From assembly GCF_002288925.2 (NCBI RefSeq), contig NW_022098000.1, forward strand, positions 17,988,889-18,052,888: a stretch of DNA of 64,000 nucleotides, read 5' to 3'. The translations under genes were made by a program, and so were the position numbers. The DNA comes from Delphinapterus leucas (lineage: Eukaryota; Chordata; Mammalia; Artiodactyla; Monodontidae). Numbering within the stretch: position 1 is the first letter of the stretch; the number at the start of each line of letters is the position of its first letter. The notes below the pieces were generated by a model. That model had not been told where the DNA came from. It saw only the letters and a program-made list of their open reading frames with translations, and ran no database searches. This document shows, piece after piece, positions 30,635 to 41,874 of this stretch.

Positions 30635-30663
30635 GTCATTCAAAATACTCATCTTCCTGAGTG

Positions 30664-30891
30664 GGAGGTTGGTGTTAGCAGATGTAAGCTATTATATATG
30701 GAATGGATAAACAACAAGGTCCTACTGTACAGCACAGGGAACTATATTCAGTGTCCTGCGATAAAGGATAATGGAAAAGAATATATAAAAAAGAATGTAT
30801 ATGTATGTATAACTGAATCACTTTGCTCTACTGCAGGAATTAACACAACATTGTAAATCAACTATACTTCAATAAAAGAAAAAAAACTTAG
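30664..30891 (+). mobile_element. L1 3' end, 5' truncated
   Basis: AACAACAAGGTCCTACTGTA, ACAGCACAGGGAACTATATT and the AACACAACATTGTAAATCAA / CTTCAATAAAAG terminus. Perfect 11-bp duplication cttcctgagtg at 30653-30663 and 30892-30902, immediately followed by a TGACGTCA palindrome at 30901-30908. Confidence 0.95.
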
Positions 30892-30908
30892 CTTCCTGAG
30901 TGACGTCA

Positions 30909-32089
30909 CCGGCTCAGTCTCCATTGCTAAGGACCAGATTCACTCTAGGTGGTAAAGAATCTGACGAGGTACTTTCTCGTGCCAACCGGGAGCTCCCTGG
31001 AGGACAGAGCCAGGCCCGAGGCACCTAAGGATGTCTCGCATAAATGATTACTCAGTCAAAAGGATTGGCAAATATTCCTTGGTCACATGGGTGTGGAGTA
31101 GAGGAAAATTATTGTGAAGTATGTGGGTGCAAAGGCATGCTCCTGAGATGAACGCAAGCATGTTTTCATAGATTGCAGTGAGCACTACGGACATAAGATA
31201 CAATATCATAAAAATCCATCTAGGACGGATGTGTCTTGTGATTGTCTCTAAGCCGTTACTGGGGCCAGGGCAGGGGCGGCACAGTTCTCTGCTTTCGCCA
31301 TCTTCCCAAATCACAGACACAGCCTGGAGAAGATGGCAGCCGTGAAGGTATCAGCAGAATGAAGTCTGTAAAGAGCTACAACTACAAAGAACACTTTTAC
31401 CCCTGGTAACAAACTGAAAGCAAGAGCTTTGGACCCAAGACTTGAGTCACAGACATATGATATCTGGGCGATCACAGAGGCTGGTCTCAGAAGTATTTCT
31501 GCAAACAGGGTTAGGCAGAAATCCGTAACTAAGCAAATCATAGTTTCTTTTATAATTTTATAAAGCCCTGGGAAGATTGTAGTGATTTTTTTATTTTGTT
31601 TCGTTTTGTTTCACATAATCCAGAGCTATTTGAGATCCCATCTGTTGAAAGCTTCCAAGCTTGCTGTCAATCTTAGAACAAATGTTTTGATTTACTAAGG
31701 AGCTTAAATCAGATAAGAGATTCTGGAGGATGTGGAACCATCCAAAAATTGTTATCTTAAGAGATTTAGTTACTTCTTAATCATGCATCTGCTACAAACT
31801 TCATGTTTTAAAAAGCTAACTTTCTGCCGGCGCTCCAGTTCTAAGAATATAATGAATCCCTGAGATTAGACCTCTTGGTAAAAATAGACTTGTGGATTAG
31901 TGGCAGATAACAGGATACCCAAAATGGAATCATATATACTGCTTAAAAGCCTCTCAAAGTTTTAAGCTATTTGAACTTTAACAGGAATCTGAATATACGT
32001 TTTATTTTTATTTTGTAAATAAAAATCCATCACTTTTAATTTCCTTTATAGTGGAATATTCTAATTAAAATGAAGCTCTGTGTTTTCAT
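30909..32089. other. No gene or repeat recognised
   Basis: Over 1.1 kb without a recognised repeat. Two minus-strand frames of 90 and 76 codons (31048-31320, 31311-31541) overlap and have no known product. A weak L2-end-like block lies near 31000-31060. Confidence 0.4.
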
Positions 32090-32445
32090 TGAGTATTTTT
32101 TAATTGAGATATAATTGACATATAACATTATACTAACTTCAAGTGTACAACATGATTCATTATTTGTGTATATTGTAAATGATCACCACAGTTAACATCC
32201 ATCACCACGCATAGTTTCAAAAAATTTTAACAAGAACTTGTAAGACCTACACTCTTAGCAACTTTCAAATATGCAATACAATATTATTAACTATAGTCAC
32301 CATGCTGTACATTACATTCCCGTGACGGATTTATTTTATAACTGAGATTTTGTGCCTTTTGACCCCCTTCACACCCATTTTGCCCACCTCCAACCCCCGC
32401 CTCTGGCAACCAACAATCTGTTCTCTGTATTTATGAGTACTCAGT
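32090..32445 (-). mobile_element. L1M 3' UTR fragment
   Basis: Antisense L1 3' UTR: TTGAGATATAATTGACATAT, GTACAACATGATTCATTAT, CCATGCTGTACATTACATTC and CGCCTCTGGCAACCAACAAT. The same region as 2450-2623, so two copies of this old L1 type occur in the window. Confidence 0.85.
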
Positions 32446-32563
32446 GTTTATTATATTTAAGGCACTTTGGTGGGATTTGCTGAGCTGTTAGTGAATATCT
32501 GAAAGAAAGCCTGGTTTAAGTTCACCCTGCAGAAGTCTTGCTTTTGACAGTTTCTCATATTAG

Positions 32564-32577
32564 CCACGAGGTGGCAG
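32564..32577 (+). promoter_or_regulatory. CTCF-type binding motif
   Basis: CCACGAGGTGGCAG matches the CTCF core consensus CCACNAGGTGGCAG at every defined position. It lies in non-repeat sequence between two L1 fragments, not in a SINE. CTCF is the zinc-finger protein that anchors chromatin loops and insulates domains; forward orientation here would favour looping with a reverse site to the right. Only the motif is seen. Confidence 0.65.
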
Positions 32578-32679
32578 CATCCACCCAAGACAATGCTGCT
32601 CTTCTAAGAAAGGAGAAAGGAAAGCAGGGGCATAGGTAGGTGTACATACACAATAGCTGAACATACAGTTCATTTTTAA

Positions 32680-33370
32680 AAATAGACTTTATTTTTTTTT
32701 ACAGCAGTTTTAGGTTCACGGCGATTTTGAGCAGAAGGTACAGAGATTTCCCATATACTCTGTGGCTCCACACATGCGTCCCTCCTCTATCCTCAACATC
32801 TCCCACCAGCATGGTACATTTGTTGCAACGGATGAACCTACATGGCCACAACATTATCACCCAAAGTCCTAATTTTACATTAGGGTTCACTCTTGGTGTT
32901 GTACATTCTATGGGTTTAGACAAAGGTATAATGACAAGTACCCACCATTAGAGTACCAAACAGGGTAATTTTGCTGCCCTCAAAATTCTCTGTCCCTGGC
33001 AACCGGTAATATTTTTACCATCGCCATAATTTTTCCTTTTCCAGAATGTCATATAGTTGGAATCATGCAATTTGTAGCCTTTTCAGATTGGCTTTTTTTT
33101 ACTTAGTAATATGCATTTAAGTTTTCTCCATGTCTGTTCATGGCCTGATAGCTCATATAGTACGCTTTTTTACATTTAATGTTTTATTTTATATTGGGGT
33201 AAAGTTGATTTACAATGCTGCATTAGTTTCAGGTGTACAGCAAAGTGATACAGTTATACATATACATATATCCATTCTATATCAGATTCTTTTCCCATAT
33301 AGGTTATTACAGAATACCGAGTAGAGTTCCTTGTGTTATACAGTAGGTCTTTGTCATATAGTACACTTTT
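32680..33370 (-). mobile_element. L1M fragment with a nested L1 end
   Basis: Antisense old L1 3' UTR/ORF2 end: GAGCAGAAGGTACAGAGATT, TTAGGGTTCACTCTTGGTGT, GAATGTCATATAGTTGGAATC and CTTAGTAATATGCATTTAAG. A younger L1 tail at 33170-33354 interrupts its far end and has duplicated the last 16 bases. Confidence 0.85.
33170..33354 (-). mobile_element. L1 3' end nested in older L1
   Basis: Antisense tail with GTACAGCAAAGTGATACAGT and TTCCCATATAGGTTATTAC. The duplication catatagtacgctttt / catatagtacactttt (33154-33169, 33355-33370; one CpG-type mismatch) lies in old L1 sequence, so the order of the two insertions is clear. Confidence 0.93.
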
Positions 33371-34150
33371 AACTCAAATATCCCTACCTCAGAAAGGGCA
33401 TGTGTAAACCTATACGTGTATAAATCTAAAAATACAAGCCAGGCAGGTAAGTGAAAGCAAAATCTCCTCAATGGTTAACATTAACTTTTCTTCTTACTAA
33501 ATCTTCCAGTTGAGGAATTTCCTGACATGAAAATGGGTTTGGTCCCCAAAGTGAGAAATGGTAAGTCATTATTGTCTTAAAACCACAAAACTTATTTAAG
33601 CTGTAATTTTGCTGTCAGCACTTCAGAACCTAACCATCACATCTAAAAATGTTTCCATGGGGAGTGTTTTGATTCAACTTAGTAGGCCAAAAGACTGTCT
33701 TCTAGTTTTCCCACTCCCCCAGGTAGTGGGGATTTCTTCAGCTCCAAGCCAGAGTGTCAAGTTGTAGCTGGAGGTCAAAGATAAAAAGTTTGGTGGGCTC
33801 TTTTTTTCTTCCCATCTCGTCAGGGTGGGGTCATCAGCTTCATTTTCAATAGTGTTTCCATGGGGACTTTAGCCCTCCCAGTGCACCATGCATCAAAAAA
33901 TTCGATGTGACCCCATGACTGCCTTGAAACCACAGAACCTTTTTAAGATTTTCCAAGGACTTTTTGTTTGGTTAGATATGGTTTTACTGTTTAATTATAA
34001 CAGGAAACCCGAAAGGGGTCAAAACACCAAAGAGATAGCTACAAAGTTTCCATCAATTCCACAATAAATAGTCTCCCAATGAGAGTTGTCCCTGGTATTC
34101 ATTGAAGCGTAAGTGAAATTAAGCTTTGATGGTTCTCACTACTCTACAGT
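33371..34150. other. No gene or repeat recognised
   Basis: Nearly 800 bases with no repeat and no open frame over 60 codons. One of the best candidates for old unique sequence. Confidence 0.4.
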
Positions 34151-34164
34151 TTAGCTTAGTTCTT

Positions 34165-34496
34165 TTTTTCTTTTTTTAATTTATTTATTTATATTTGATT
34201 TTTGGCTGGCTTGAGTCTTCGTTGTTGTGCACGGGCTTTCTCTAGTTGCAGCGAGCGGGGGCTACTCTTCGTTGTGGTGCGCCTGCTTCTCGTTGCGGTG
34301 GCTTCTCTTGTTGCGGAGCATGGGCTCTAGGCACACGGGCTTCAGTAGTTGCAGCACGCGGGCTCAGTAGTTGTGGTACACGGGCTTAGTGGGTTTAGTT
34401 GCTCCGCAGCATGTGGGATCTTCCCAGACCAGGCCTTGTGCCTTGCATAGTGATTCAGTGTTATTACACTTAACCACTGCATCACCAGGGAATTCC
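34165..34496 (-). mobile_element. CHR-type SINE, long form
   Basis: Minus-strand head is damaged (GGAATTCCCTGGTGATGCAG, then an inserted AACACTGAATCACTATGC stretch replacing part of the B-box region). Body and AT-rich tail are normal. The duplication ttagcttagttctt / ttagcttcgttctt (34151-34164, 34497-34510) has one mismatch. Confidence 0.92.
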
Positions 34497-34669
34497 TTAG
34501 CTTCGTTCTTGAGAGTCTTGCCCAGCTCTTGTCCTCCAAGACATTTCTCTGTCATCTTTGCCTCCCCTTCCTCCTTCATTTACTCAATACTTACAGGAAA
34601 AGCTGTAGATATATATAGCAGTTTGGGAATACAAAAATAACAAGATTTAATTACATTCAGAAGAAAACA

Positions 34670-34806
34670 TTTTTCTTTCTTTTTTCTTTTAAATGAAGTA
34701 TAGTTGATTTACAACATTGTGTTAGTTTCAGGTATACAACATAGTAATTCAGTGTTGTTGCAGATTATTTCCCATTATAGATTATTACAAGATATTGGGT
34801 ATATTT
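34670..34806 (-). mobile_element. L1 3' end, 5' truncated
   Basis: Antisense tail with TGAAGTATAGTTGATTTACA and TTAGTTTCAGGTATACAACA. Duplication gaagaaaaca at 34660-34669 and 34807-34816. Confidence 0.9.
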
Positions 34807-34816
34807 GAAGAAAACA

Positions 34817-35199
34817 GACGTCTTTGTCCAAGTTTTCCTTCTTTGGAAAAGAAGGTTGTTGTGTGTTTTTTCTTACTAGAGCAGGGGTTCAGGAGCAGAT
34901 TGGGAAGCGAAGACTTGGACCCAACCTGAGGATGCTGCAGAGCATACAGTTCAAAGACAGACAGTCACAAGAAAGGGGTGATGTGATGCCTAATGTACGC
35001 TTCACATCCAGTAGGTCCTACAGTACTTTATTCAGGATCTGCCTAATCCAGAAATCTCTTTCAATTTTAAATAATGTCATCCAGTTTGCTGCCAGCATTA
35101 GGGTCCCTTTGCCCAATGACTTTCTCTGGACCCTGGAGTCCACTCTGCTGCACCTGGCTTAAAGGACTTAGACATCTGGGCAATAGCCCTTAAAAAAAT
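34817..35199. other. No gene or repeat recognised
   Basis: A plus-strand frame of 112 codons (34824-35162) occupies this stretch but shows no known domain. Confidence 0.35.
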
Positions 35200-35775
35200 G
35201 ACTGATGGAGAATTCCAAATAACATATGAGGATACTCTCCTCTCTAGGAGGTGGAGCTTAATTCCCTCTCCTTTGCTGTAGACTGGTCTTGGTGACTCAA
35301 CTTCCAAAGAACATAGAAAGAACTTCCAAAGAGTACAGAAAGGGCAAAAAAGGAACTTTACAGTGTTCGAGAAGCCTGGCAGATACCACATGAACCAGGT
35401 ACTAAGGACAACATCACCAGCATTGCCGTGTTGCTATCATGCGCCCTGTGATGTGATGATGTGATGTGATGTGATATGAAGAGCACTTCACTTCTTCTCC
35501 AAAACCCATAACCCCAGTCTAACCAGAGGAGACACCAGACAAATGCAAACTGAGGGACATTCTACAAAATAACTTACCAGTACTGTTCAAATCTTTCAAG
35601 GTTATGAAAAACAAGACAAGACTAAGGAACTGTCACAGATTAGAAGAGATTAAGGAGACCTGATGACTAAACGCAATGTGGGATCTTGGATTGAATTCTG
35701 GAACAGAAAAAGGACATAAGTGGAAAAAACTGGTGAAATTTGAATAAAGTTTATAGTTTGAGTGAAAAAAAAAAG
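35200..35775 (+). mobile_element. L1M 3' UTR
   Basis: The 3' UTR of an old L1: GAGGTGGAGCTTAATTCCC, CAAAGAACATAGAAAGAAC, TGGCAGATACCACATGAACC, ATAACCCCAGTCTAACCAG, GAGGGACATTCTACAAAATA and GAATAAAGTTTATAGTTTG, then poly-A. The GATGT microsatellite at about 35448-35477 grows from a GATGTGATG block native to this 3' UTR. The region after the usual TTTAGTTAATAGT point is missing, so the transcript end was premature. Confidence 0.78.
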
Positions 35776-36059
35776 ACAGATGGGAGCTAGTGGAGCAATA
35801 TCCCATTTCCTTCATCCGCAGGGAGTTAGCTCTGAGGTCTGTACTGCACTGGATCCCAGAGCTCCCAGCCGGATTAAGTCTCAGTTGTTCATAGTGGTAA
35901 CTGGCTTGATGACACACATCTTGGTTGCTTTCTCTTCCTTGCCCCCTTTCCCCACTCATCAATATTACTTGGGATCCCACAGAAACCACTTCCTCTTAAA
36001 TCCTTGTCCCATGAGGTCTGTTTTTTGGGGAAATCCAAATTAAGAGTATATAAACAAAT
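35776..36059. other. No gene or repeat recognised
   Basis: Short unique-looking interval with opposing frames of 93-118 codons that extend from the flanking L1 sequence. Confidence 0.35.
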
Positions 36060-37305
36060 GGATTTTTTAATTGTGGTAAAATATACATAACACAAAATTT
36101 ACCACTTCAACCATTTTAAAGTGTGTAGTTCCATGGCATTACATCGTTGTGCAACCATCACAAACCATCCATCATCAGAACTTTTTCATCCTCCCAAACT
36201 GAAACTCTGTACCCATTCCCCACTGCCTGCCCCTGCCACCGTCCCCGGACTTTCCAGCCCCTGGTAACCACTGTTCTACTTTCTCTTCTATAAATTTGAC
36301 TATTCGAGGTACCTTATATAAGTAGAATCATACACTATGTGTTATTTTATATCTGGCTTATTTCACTTAACAGAATGTCTCCAAGGTTCATCCATGTTGT
36401 AGTGTGTATTAGAATTTCATCCCTTTTTAAAGCTGAATGATATTTCATTGTATGTATAGACCACGTTTTGTTTACGCATTCGTCCATTGATGGACATTCA
36501 TTTCCATCTTTTGGCTATTGTGAAAAATGCTCTTATGAACACTGGTGTACAGGCCCCTCTTCCAGTGTCTGCTATCAATTCTTTGGGGTATATACTCAGA
36601 AGTGAACTTGCTGGATCACATGGTAATTCCATGTTTAATTTTTTGAGGAACCACCATACTGGTTTCCACAGTGATTGCACCATTTTACATTCCCACCAGC
36701 TATACACAAGGGTCCAAGTGTTCCACCTCCTTGTCAACACTTGTTATTTTCTATTGTTATTGTTGTTGTTTATAATAGCCATCCTAATGGACATGGGGTG
36801 GGATCTCATTGTGGGTTTAATTTGCATTTCTCTAATGATTAGTGATTTTGAGCATTTTTTCATGTGCTTACTGGCCGTTTTTATATCATTTTTGAAGAAA
36901 TGTCACTTCAAATCCTTTACCCATTTTTGTAGTCAGGTAATCTGTATTTTTGTTATTGATTGGTTAGGAGTAAATTCTTTATATATTCTGGACATTAACC
37001 CCTTATCAGATATATGATTTGAAAATATTCTCTTCCATTCTCTGGGTTGCCATTTCACTCTCTTGATAATTTTAAATTTTTATAAAGTCTAACTTATCTA
37101 TTTTTCTTTTGTTCCCTGTGCTTTGGGTGTCATATTCAAGAAATCAGCATCAAACCTAATGCCAGAAAGTTTTTCCTCTATGTTTTCTTCTAAGAGTTTT
37201 ATAGTTTTAAGTCTTATGTTTAGGTCTTTGATCAATTTTGTGTTATTTTTTGTTTATGGTGTAAGGTAAGTGTCCAACTTCATTCTTTTGGTAAATAATG
37301 TGGTA
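36060..37305 (-). mobile_element. L1M, ORF2 3' part and 3' UTR
   Basis: A 1.25-kb antisense L1: 3' UTR (AATATACATAACACAAAATT, TTCTACTTTCTCTTCTATAA) and the last third of ORF2 (CATTGATGGACATTCATTTC, TATACTCAGAAGTGAACTTG, CCATCCTAATGGACATGGGG, GAATATTCTCTTCC-type blocks). The 176-codon frame reading forward here (36487-37017) is the antisense of this L1, not a gene. The 5' end is truncated at about 37305. Confidence 0.88.
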
Positions 37306-37938
37306 AATTAATTTTTAAAATAAAGCCTCGGTTATTATGAATTAATATGAGTTGTTTTGCTAAAGGCAAGGGGGAATAGTTTATTGTCTTTAATAGTCCT
37401 CTTAAATTCTTATGTACATTGTGGAGTTCTGGTCAATTATCCATGCCTTTATAAGAGAGTTAATTCAGTGGCAGGTAAAGAATGATAATTCTGAAATCTG
37501 TGGGATCTGAAAAATGAGGTCTGACTGGTACACAAATGAATGGTTTTAACTCCAGTATCTCTTTCCTGACTTTGGAGAGGCAAACTGACTTGTAATATTT
37601 AAGAGATAGGGATATCCCTCATAAAGAATATGAAGAAGCCACAAATTAGATGACATTCATTCCTAGTTCAAACATACATAACAATAGCTTGAGATCACTT
37701 AAAACATAATCATCCATGGACAGAACCTGTTTCATCCCATTACACACAAAAATGTATCCAACTTTACCCCCAATACAACTATTGCTGGCTATCAACAAAA
37801 TCATTTTCAAATACCTAAATGTCTTTACTATGTCGAAAAGCAAAATATTGTTTAAAAATGTAATCAGAATAGGCGGAAAATGTTTTTTTAAATCATGCTG
37901 GTCAAAGTCTTGCACTGAGGTCTGATTAGCAATAAAAC
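37306..37938. other. No gene or repeat recognised
   Basis: AT-rich; opposing frames of 69 and 98 codons at 37646-37942 are unsupported. Confidence 0.4.
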
Positions 37939-37954
37939 TCAAGGCATTTTATTT

Positions 37955-38119
37955 ATTTTATTTTTTATTGAAATGTAGTTAATTCACAATGTTGTGTTAG
38001 TTTCAAGTGCACAGCGAAGTGATTCAGTTATATATATATGTATGTGTGTATATATATATTCTTTTTCAGATTCTTTCCCATTATATTTTATTACAAAATA
38101 TTGAGTATAGTTCCCTGTG
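37955..38119 (-). mobile_element. L1 3' end, 5' truncated
   Basis: Antisense tail with TTGAAATGTAGTTAATTCAC and a TATATATGTATGTG expansion. Duplication ctcaaggcattttatt / ctcaagatattttatt (37939-37954, 38120-38135; two mismatches), so it is older than the copy at 7930. Confidence 0.85.
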
Positions 38120-38135
38120 CTCAAGATATTTTATT

Positions 38136-39259
38136 TTTTAACCTCAAATCATTCTTAGGTTTTGTGAAAAACCTATAAAATGCATTTAATTGTTTAGAAC
38201 TTTGGAGCTGGAGCTTTAGAAAAACAGTTTGGTTTTTAAAACTCCTAAAGAAGGAAATGAAAAGAAAACTCTGCCTTTCAGCTTTAATAGGAAACACTGA
38301 AATGTGTTTTCTAAGCCTGAAGTTACCTTACGAAAAATTAGTATTGCAATGAGTCGATAGGAGAGAGATAACGTTAAAAAAAAAAAAAAAAAGAATAGGA
38401 GTAAACATTCCAGAACCACACATTTCTAGTTTAACTAAAGCCATCCCCACACTGGCTTTTCTCTCCTCTCTAAAGTTTAAAAACAGTAATGTTTCCTGAA
38501 AAGGAAATAAGCAAAGGGACAGGTACACAGAGGCAATTCACTTGTTAAATGTCTTTCCTACATTAAGTACTATTATACCTTGCATCCAATTAAAGAAGAG
38601 GAATTTCCCCCAATTATCAGGCTCCTTGGCTCTATTACTCCTTCTTGTTGAGAAATACTTTGGGTCTGAATAAGACTGGCAAACTCTCCTTGCCCATGGA
38701 TAATCATTATCCAGCATGTCAAATCCCCATCATTTACAATTAGATCACATTGACTCTCCATTCCCAGAACTACAGCAAGACAAAAGAAGGGCAGAGCAAT
38801 TAAAAAGCAAATTTAATTTCTTACAATTTTCTGTAACTGGATAACTTGGGCTTTCTTTCCTGATCTTTCCCAAGAAATAGCCCAAACGATTGTACAATTA
38901 GTTATCATATTGTTTTTAAACAATAAGCTTCCCTTAGAGATCCTAAGTCCCCAATTAATAACAAATTGATGAAAGGCAGGAAAATGAAACAAAAAGTCAA
39001 CAATAAACCAACACACACTTATTAGATGCAGTACTTATTATATGTTTAGCGATGATGCCAAAATTTTATATTTTGTTAGCTGAATTTGGCTCTAAGCTTC
39101 CTGCCATGGGGTTCAACTTCAATATCTCCTGCTTTTGATCTTGGCAAATATTTTATCAACATGCTGAGAAAACAAACAGCATCCTCTGCCTCCAGCCCCC
39201 CTCTTTCTCCTTTGTGTTTTGTTTGTTATTCTCAGTCCTGTTAAAAAGCAAGCAGCCCA
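38136..39259. other. No gene or repeat recognised
   Basis: AT-rich. An A run of 17-18 at about 38375-38392 is not attached to a recognised element. Frames of 60-70 codons only. Confidence 0.4.
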
Positions 39260-39463
39260 GGGCTTCCCTGGTGGCGCAGTGGTTTAGAGTCCGCCTGCCG
39301 ATACAGGGGACACGGGTTCGTGCCCGGTCCGGGAAGATCCCACATGCCNNNNNNNNNNNNNNNNNNNNNNNNNNNNNNNNNNNNNNNNNNNNNNNNNNNN
39401 NNNNNNNNNNNNNNNNNNNNNNNNNNNNNNNNNNNNNNNNNNNNNNNNAAAAAAAAAAAAAAA
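39260..39463 (+). mobile_element. CHR-2-type SINE interrupted by a gap
   Basis: The left 89 bases are a normal tRNA-Glu-derived head of the compact class. The body is replaced by exactly 100 N (39349-39448), then 15 A of the tail follow. I find no target duplication between the two flanks (AAGCAGCCCAG before, CTATGAAAAACTTC after), unlike the other compact copies. Confidence 0.85.
39349..39448. other. Assembly gap, 100 N
   Basis: A block of exactly 100 N, the conventional placeholder for a gap of unknown size. Open frames drawn across it are meaningless. Confidence 0.99.
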
Positions 39464-39589
39464 CTATGAAAAACTTCAACCACTTTTGTTTCTGTACTCA
39501 TATGATTTTGGTTCACACAATGTTTAATTAGAATCCATAGAGGTTCAAGTTCCAAATAAGAATAAGCACACTCCTCCCTGTCTCTTTCA

Positions 39590-41610
39590 TTGATAGCAGC
39601 TATAAAATCTGGACAGAACGCATGGAGAAGCTATTTGTCTGGAAAGTAAATAATGGCAAACTGAAGGGAAGTTTTGGAATAATGGAAAATTGAAGGGAAA
39701 AGCCCAGAATTTGAAGTACCTCTGACTGAAGCAGCACTGAATTTACTGCATTTTTTCCTCTGGTTCTCCTAAAGCTTAGCCCCACAAGTGGGCAAAGTTG
39801 TACAAGTTGGCAGAAGAATGGTTAAAAAGAGCCCCACCTTTCAGACATGAGAACCAAAATGGGAGTTCAGGAAACTGGAAAGTACCTGGATGTCTGGGAG
39901 AGAGTACAGCTCAGGAAAGTGACCCCATAAAGTTATTTATGAATCCTGACCTCACTCCAAAGTAGCACATACATGGATCTGACTCAAGTCAGCATTTAAA
40001 TTTAACAGACAGACTACCTGCTCACGTCTCAGGTTGGCCAATGGGAAGTGCACACATGGGACAGGTCCAAACAGCACTGCAAAGGCATGAAAACTAAACT
40101 GGCATTAAAAACATAGCCCACTGGAGGTGGGTTAGAGATTGTGACCTGAACCCAACCAGACTGACTGCCTACTAAAACAAAAATAGCAACATTTATTCTC
40201 CATAGAATTTAAACAAGACCCAGAATCTTATAATGTAATATTCAAAAAGTCCAGGATACAATCCAAAACTATTTGCTATCAAAGAACCAGGAAAATCTCA
40301 ATCTGAATAGGAAAAGACAATAGATACCAAAGATGAGTGACTTGGATGTTAGAATTACAAAGATGAGTGACATGGATGTTAGAATTACCCGGTAAAGACT
40401 TTAAAGAAGCTATTATAAAATGCTCCAAAAGCAATCACAAACACACTTGAATCAAATAGAAAACTAGAAAGTCTCTGCAAGCACAGAGAAGATACAAAGA
40501 AGAACCAAAAGGGAATTTTAGAACTGAAAAATACAATAACCAAAATAAACTCACGTGCTGGGCTCAAGGGCAGAATGGAGATAATAGAGCAGGAGCCAAT
40601 GGACTCAAAGATAGATCGATAGAGATATCCAATTTGAACAATAGAGAAAAAGAATTGAAAAAAAATGAACTTAGCCTCGGGAAACTGTGGGATATTAACA
40701 AAAGGTTTAAACTTTGATTCACTGGAGTCCAAGAAGGAAAGAAGTATGAGTGTGGTGCTAAAAATATTTTTGAATGAATAATGGTTGACACTTAACCAAA
40801 AGAGTTAAGTAGATGGCAAATGAGCACATGAAAAGATATTCAATATCTTTAGCCATTAGTGAGATGAAAATTAAACCATGATGGGATACACCTCAAATCT
40901 ATTAAAATGGCTTTTAAAAATACTGACTGTACCAAGTGTTGATAAGAACACAGTGCAATTAGAACTCTCATACATTGCTGATGGGAATACAAAATGGGAC
41001 AGCCATTCTGGAAAACAATTTGGCAGTTATTTATAAAGTTAAACATACCCTTACAACATGACACAGCAATCCACTTCTGCTGTATTTACCCTACAAAAAT
41101 GGAAGCTTATCTTCACGCAAAAATATGTACCTGAATGTTTTTAGTAGCTCTATACATGGTAACCACAAACTGGAAACAATCCAAATGTCCTTCAGTGGGT
41201 GAATGGCTAAACAAGCTGTGGTATATCTATACGATAAAATCCTATATAGAGAGAGGAATAAACTATTGATATGAGCAGCAATTTGGATGAATCTCAAAAG
41301 CCTTATGCTGAATGAAAGGAGCCAGTCTCAAAAGCTTATGGTACTATATAAATTAATTTATATCATTCCCAAGAGGACAAAACTGTAGGGTTGAAGAACA
41401 GATCAGTGATTGCCAGTGTAAGGATGGAGAGACACCGTGGTCATGAAAGAACAGCGTGAGGGACTTTTGCGAGGGGGCCATGGAATTTTTTTGTATCCTG
41501 ATTGTGGTATACTAATCTATACAGTAGGTCATACATACAATATAATATGTCAAAATGCATACAACTGTACCCCAAAAAAGTAAATTTTAATATATGATCA
41601 TTTGAAAAGG
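39590..41610 (+). mobile_element. HAL1/L1M element
   Basis: About 2 kb of an old LINE. The left part (39600-40790) is ORF1-type sequence: GAATCTTATAATGTAATATT, AAGTCCAGGATACAATCC, AACCAGGAAAATCTCAATCT, GAAGAACCAAAAGGGAATTT, TTGATTCACTGGAGTCCAAG. The right part (40800-41610) is ORF2-end and 3' UTR sequence: TGATGGGAATACAAAATGG, GAATGGCTAAACAAGCTGTG, TTTGTATCCTGATTGTGGT, CAACTGTACCCCAAAAAAG. Nearly all of ORF2 is missing between them, as in the HAL1 half-LINE family, or by deletion. A 35-base direct repeat (GATGAGTGACTTGGATGTTA-type) occurs at about 40332-40387. Confidence 0.75.
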
Positions 41611-41643
41611 AAAAAATGTATAATTAAAATAACAAGTGCTCTT

Positions 41644-41863
41644 GGGACTTCCCTGGTGGTCCAGTCGTTAAGACTCTGTGTTCCCAATGCAGGGGGCCCA
41701 GGTTCGATCCCTGGTCAGGGAACTAGATCCCACATGCATACCACAACTAAGAGTTCGCATGCCACAACTAAGGAGCCCTCCTGCTGCAACTAAGACCCGG
41801 CATAACCAAATAAATAAGTAAATATTCAAGATGATCAAACCACAAAAACCCCAAAAAACAAAC
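41644..41863 (+). mobile_element. CHR-type SINE, intermediate form
   Basis: Good B-box GGTTCGATCCC near 41701, then a shortened body (ACAACTAAGAGTTCGCATGC, GCAACTAAGACCCGGC) and a long mixed A-rich tail. Perfect 11-bp duplication caagtgctctt at 41633-41643 and 41864-41874. Confidence 0.92.
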
Positions 41864-41874
41864 CAAGTGCTCTT

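Noticed and set aside
36487..37017. 176-codon plus-strand open frame
   Set aside because: It is the antisense of L1 ORF2; the minus strand carries the L1 blocks in order.
39156..39555. Frames of 104-107 codons across the N block
   Set aside because: They contain 34 undetermined residues from the gap.
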